Source of the DNA: Pseudomonadota bacterium
Lineage (GTDB): Bacteria; Desulfobacterota; Syntrophia; Syntrophales; UBA5619
Direction of reading: 5' to 3'
Length of the DNA: 13,446 nt
Assembly: GCA_018896355.1 (NCBI GenBank)
Contig: JAHIMW010000017.1
Coordinates: 1 to 13,446, forward strand
A program made the translations under genes and the position numbers. The notes under the pieces were generated by a model. The model had not been told where the DNA came from. It saw nothing but the letters and a program-made list of their open reading frames with translations, and did not search any database. Positions within the stretch are counted from its first letter, which is position 1. Every line of letters starts with the position of its first letter. Positions 12,724 to 13,446 of this stretch are shown here, piece by piece.

Positions 12724-13446
12724 ATGGAAATCCATACCGATTTTCTTGTTCTGGGCACCGGCATTGCGGGCCTCAGCTTCGCCATCAAGGCCGCGGAAAT
12801 GGGCAGCGTCGCCATGGTCACCAAGAAAAACAAGACCGACTCGAATACGAATCTTGCACAGGGTGGAATTGCCGTCGTCCAGGACCAGACGGACCGCTTC
12901 GAGTATCACATCGACGATACGCTGACCTGCGGCGCCGGGCTCTCGAACGAAGAGGTCGTCCGTTTCGTAGTGACGGAGGGGCCGGAGAGGCTCCGCGAAT
13001 TGGTGCAATGGGGCGTGGAATTCACCCGCTCGGAGGCGAAGCCGGAACAGTTCGATCTCGGCCGGGAGGGAGGCCATTCGATGAGAAGGGTCGTCCATGC
13101 CAAGGATCTGACCGGGCGGGAAATCGAGCGGGCGCTTCACGAGAAGGCCGGCAAAAATGATAACATCCAAATCTTCGAAAACCACATCGCGATCGATCTG
13201 ATCATGAAGTCCGCCGCCCTCGGCCGGAAGATCGAGCATAACCGCTGTCTCGGCGCCTACGTCCTGGATATCGACCGCAACGAGGTCCATACCTTCCGGG
13301 CAAAATTCATCATGTTAGCGACCGGGGGCGCGGGCAAGGTCTACCTCTATACGAGCAACCCGGACATCGCCTCGGGAGACGGCGTCGCCATGTCCTACCG
13401 GGCGGGAGCCTCGGTGGCCAATTTGGAGTTCTTCCAGTTCCATCCG
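12724..13446 (+). CDS. nadB: L-aspartate oxidase NadB (partial, first 241 codons)
   Basis: An FAD enzyme that oxidises L-aspartate to iminoaspartate, the first step of de novo NAD synthesis with NadA. It can use fumarate as electron acceptor in anaerobes. The gene runs off the right edge; full-length NadB is about 530 aa. Visible are the FAD dinucleotide-binding VLGTGIAGLSFA (9-20), TKKNKTDSNTNLAQGGIAVV (33-52), the EGGHSMRRVVHAKDLTGREI segment (115-134), and ATGGAGKVYLYTSNPDIASGDGVA (199-222) with ANLEFFQFHP at the edge. LEFFQFHP is characteristic of NadB, where succinate dehydrogenase and fumarate reductase subunits carry related but different residues. The N-terminus MEIHTDFLVLGTGIAGLSF resembles deltaproteobacterial NadB. 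An AGAAAGAGA sequence is the likely ribosome site. No nadA or nadC is visible. Confidence 0.93.
   Translation, partial: MEIHTDFLVLGTGIAGLSFAIKAAEMGSVAMVTKKNKTDSNTNLAQGGIAVVQDQTDRFEYHIDDTLTCGAGLSNEEVVRFVVTEGPERLRELVQWGVEFTRSEAKPEQFDLGREGGHSMRRVVHAKDLTGREIERALHEKAGKNDNIQIFENHIAIDLIMKSAALGRKIEHNRCLGAYVLDIDRNEVHTFRAKFIMLATGGAGKVYLYTSNPDIASGDGVAMSYRAGASVANLEFFQFHP

Noticed and set aside
12627..12833. N-terminal extension of tsaD (69 extra residues)
   Set aside because: The extension would overlap the start of the divergent nadB gene and both promoters; the canonical TsaD N-terminus begins exactly at 12626.
1..13446. Mobile elements, prophage, CRISPR array, toxin-antitoxin or defence island
   Set aside because: No transposase, integrase, regularly spaced repeats or defence-type domains in any frame; all long genes are core metabolic or envelope genes.

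Overview
The window reads as a stretch of chromosome from a Gram-negative bacterium, most likely a Desulfobacterota/'deltaproteobacterial' anaerobe. The basis is lipopolysaccharide (LPS) genes (arn, lptFG), moderately high GC, a delta-like L-aspartate oxidase N-terminus, the tsaD / DUF2062 / rsmA neighbourhood, and GC-rich intergenic hairpin repeats of a kind I associate with that group. The organism assignment is inference. No phage, IS element, CRISPR array, tRNA or rRNA was seen.

Layout. (1) Positions 1-4032, minus strand: a lipid A 4-amino-4-deoxy-L-arabinose (L-Ara4N) locus, transcribed arnT -> arnB -> arnC -> arnA. arnB/arnC and arnC/arnA overlap by a few bases, and arnA runs off the left edge. 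(2) Positions 4033-4332: a 300-bp divergent control region with one good promoter candidate facing each way, plus a 23-codon remnant resembling the start of an enoyl-CoA hydratase gene. (3) Positions 4333-6611, plus strand: lptF and lptG, the permease pair of the LPS export ABC transporter, overlapping by 4 bp. (4) Positions 6619-12626, minus strand: tsaD -> DUF2062 -> rsmA -> panC -> panD, then a separate promoter for DUF502 -> ahcY, which converges on lptG with a 7-bp gap. (5) From 12724, plus strand: the first 241 codons of nadB, divergent from tsaD.

How the genes work together. Left half: LptFG extracts LPS from the inner membrane, while the arn genes make undecaprenyl-phosphate-L-Ara4N and transfer L-Ara4N to lipid A before export, so envelope building and lipid A charge modification sit back to back. 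Right half: housekeeping genes for translation (t6A synthesis by TsaD, 16S rRNA dimethylation by RsmA), cofactors (pantothenate by PanC and PanD, NAD by NadB; PanD and NadB both use aspartate) and the methyl cycle (AhcY).

Every gene belongs to a known family and I found no undescribed multi-gene system. The points worth a second look are regulatory or evolutionary: a terminator-like hairpin ending 2 nt before the panC ATG, the hydratase-like remnant in the lptFG leader, two inverted copies of a GC-rich hairpin repeat, overlapping opposed promoters between tsaD and nadB, and a hairpin built into the last codons of ahcY.
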